From contig CAUDZT010000052.1 of NCBI GenBank assembly GCA_958453935.1, forward strand, positions 1 to 15,521: a DNA stretch of 15,521 nucleotides. The letters are read 5' to 3'. The position numbers were made by a program, and so were the translations under genes. Position 1 is the first letter of the stretch; each line of letters begins with the position of its first letter. Under the pieces are notes generated by a model. That model made no database searches, was not told the DNA's origin, and saw only the letters and a program-made list of their open reading frames with translations. The DNA comes from an uncultured Collinsella sp. (GTDB lineage Bacteria; Actinomycetota; Coriobacteriia; Coriobacteriales; Coriobacteriaceae). Shown here one piece after another: positions 15,521 through 15,521 of the stretch.

Positions 15521-15521
15521 C

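Overview
The window is about 15.5 kb of GC-rich bacterial chromosome. Its codon bias, the NarL-type regulator, the ABC exporters and the intergenic repeats look like a gut actinobacterium of the class Coriobacteriia, most likely Collinsella. That assignment is recognition by eye, not a database result.

Region 1 (181-5837, + strand) is a compact operon for a membrane-bound group 4 [NiFe] hydrogenase of the Ech type. The subunits appear in the canonical order A-B-C-D-E-F, but the two membrane subunits EchA (NuoL-like ion pump) and EchB (NuoH-like anchor) are joined in one 960-residue protein. EchC (NuoB-like small subunit), EchD (NuoC-like), EchE (NiFe catalytic subunit) and EchF (2x[4Fe-4S] ferredoxin) follow, with 1-bp overlaps or gaps of 5-12 bp. 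By family knowledge the complex couples reduced ferredoxin oxidation and proton reduction (H2 production) to ion translocation, or runs in reverse. EchE ends exactly after its last NiFe-binding motif, so no C-terminal peptide needs removing. EchC and EchD carry long low-complexity tails of opposite charge.

Region 2 (5838-6427) is a 590-bp non-coding stretch full of dyad symmetry: a short direct repeat, two tandem GC-rich hairpins, and two diverged copies of a palindromic element in opposite orientation. The two copies have a 122-bp gap-free common core, but different outer arms that are complementary within each copy.

Region 3 (6428-8199, - strand) is a two-component system: a NarL/LuxR-type response regulator overlapping by 4 bp the end of a HisKA_3-type membrane histidine kinase. 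Divergent from it (8396-11723, + strand) is an ABC-2 type exporter made of one ATPase and two related permeases. The shared 196-bp intergenic region holds a perfect 15-bp-stem hairpin flanked by CGTGACA direct repeats. The layout suggests the kinase and regulator control the exporter.

Region 4 (11724-12027) is a cluster of GGGGAC-containing inverted and direct repeats resembling REP-type palindromes, followed by a candidate promoter. Region 5 (12028-15416, + strand) is a MacB/LolD-type ATPase and a large FtsX-type permease with two four-helix halves and an extracytoplasmic coiled-coil segment. A truncated copy of the same GGGGAC repeat follows it (15418-15459), so this ABC pair is bracketed by the repeat family. 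The last bases contain a ribosome-binding-site-like sequence for a gene beyond the window.

No tRNA, rRNA, CRISPR array or transposase gene was seen. The best candidates for undescribed biology are the EchA-EchB fusion and the twin palindromic elements with co-varying arms.
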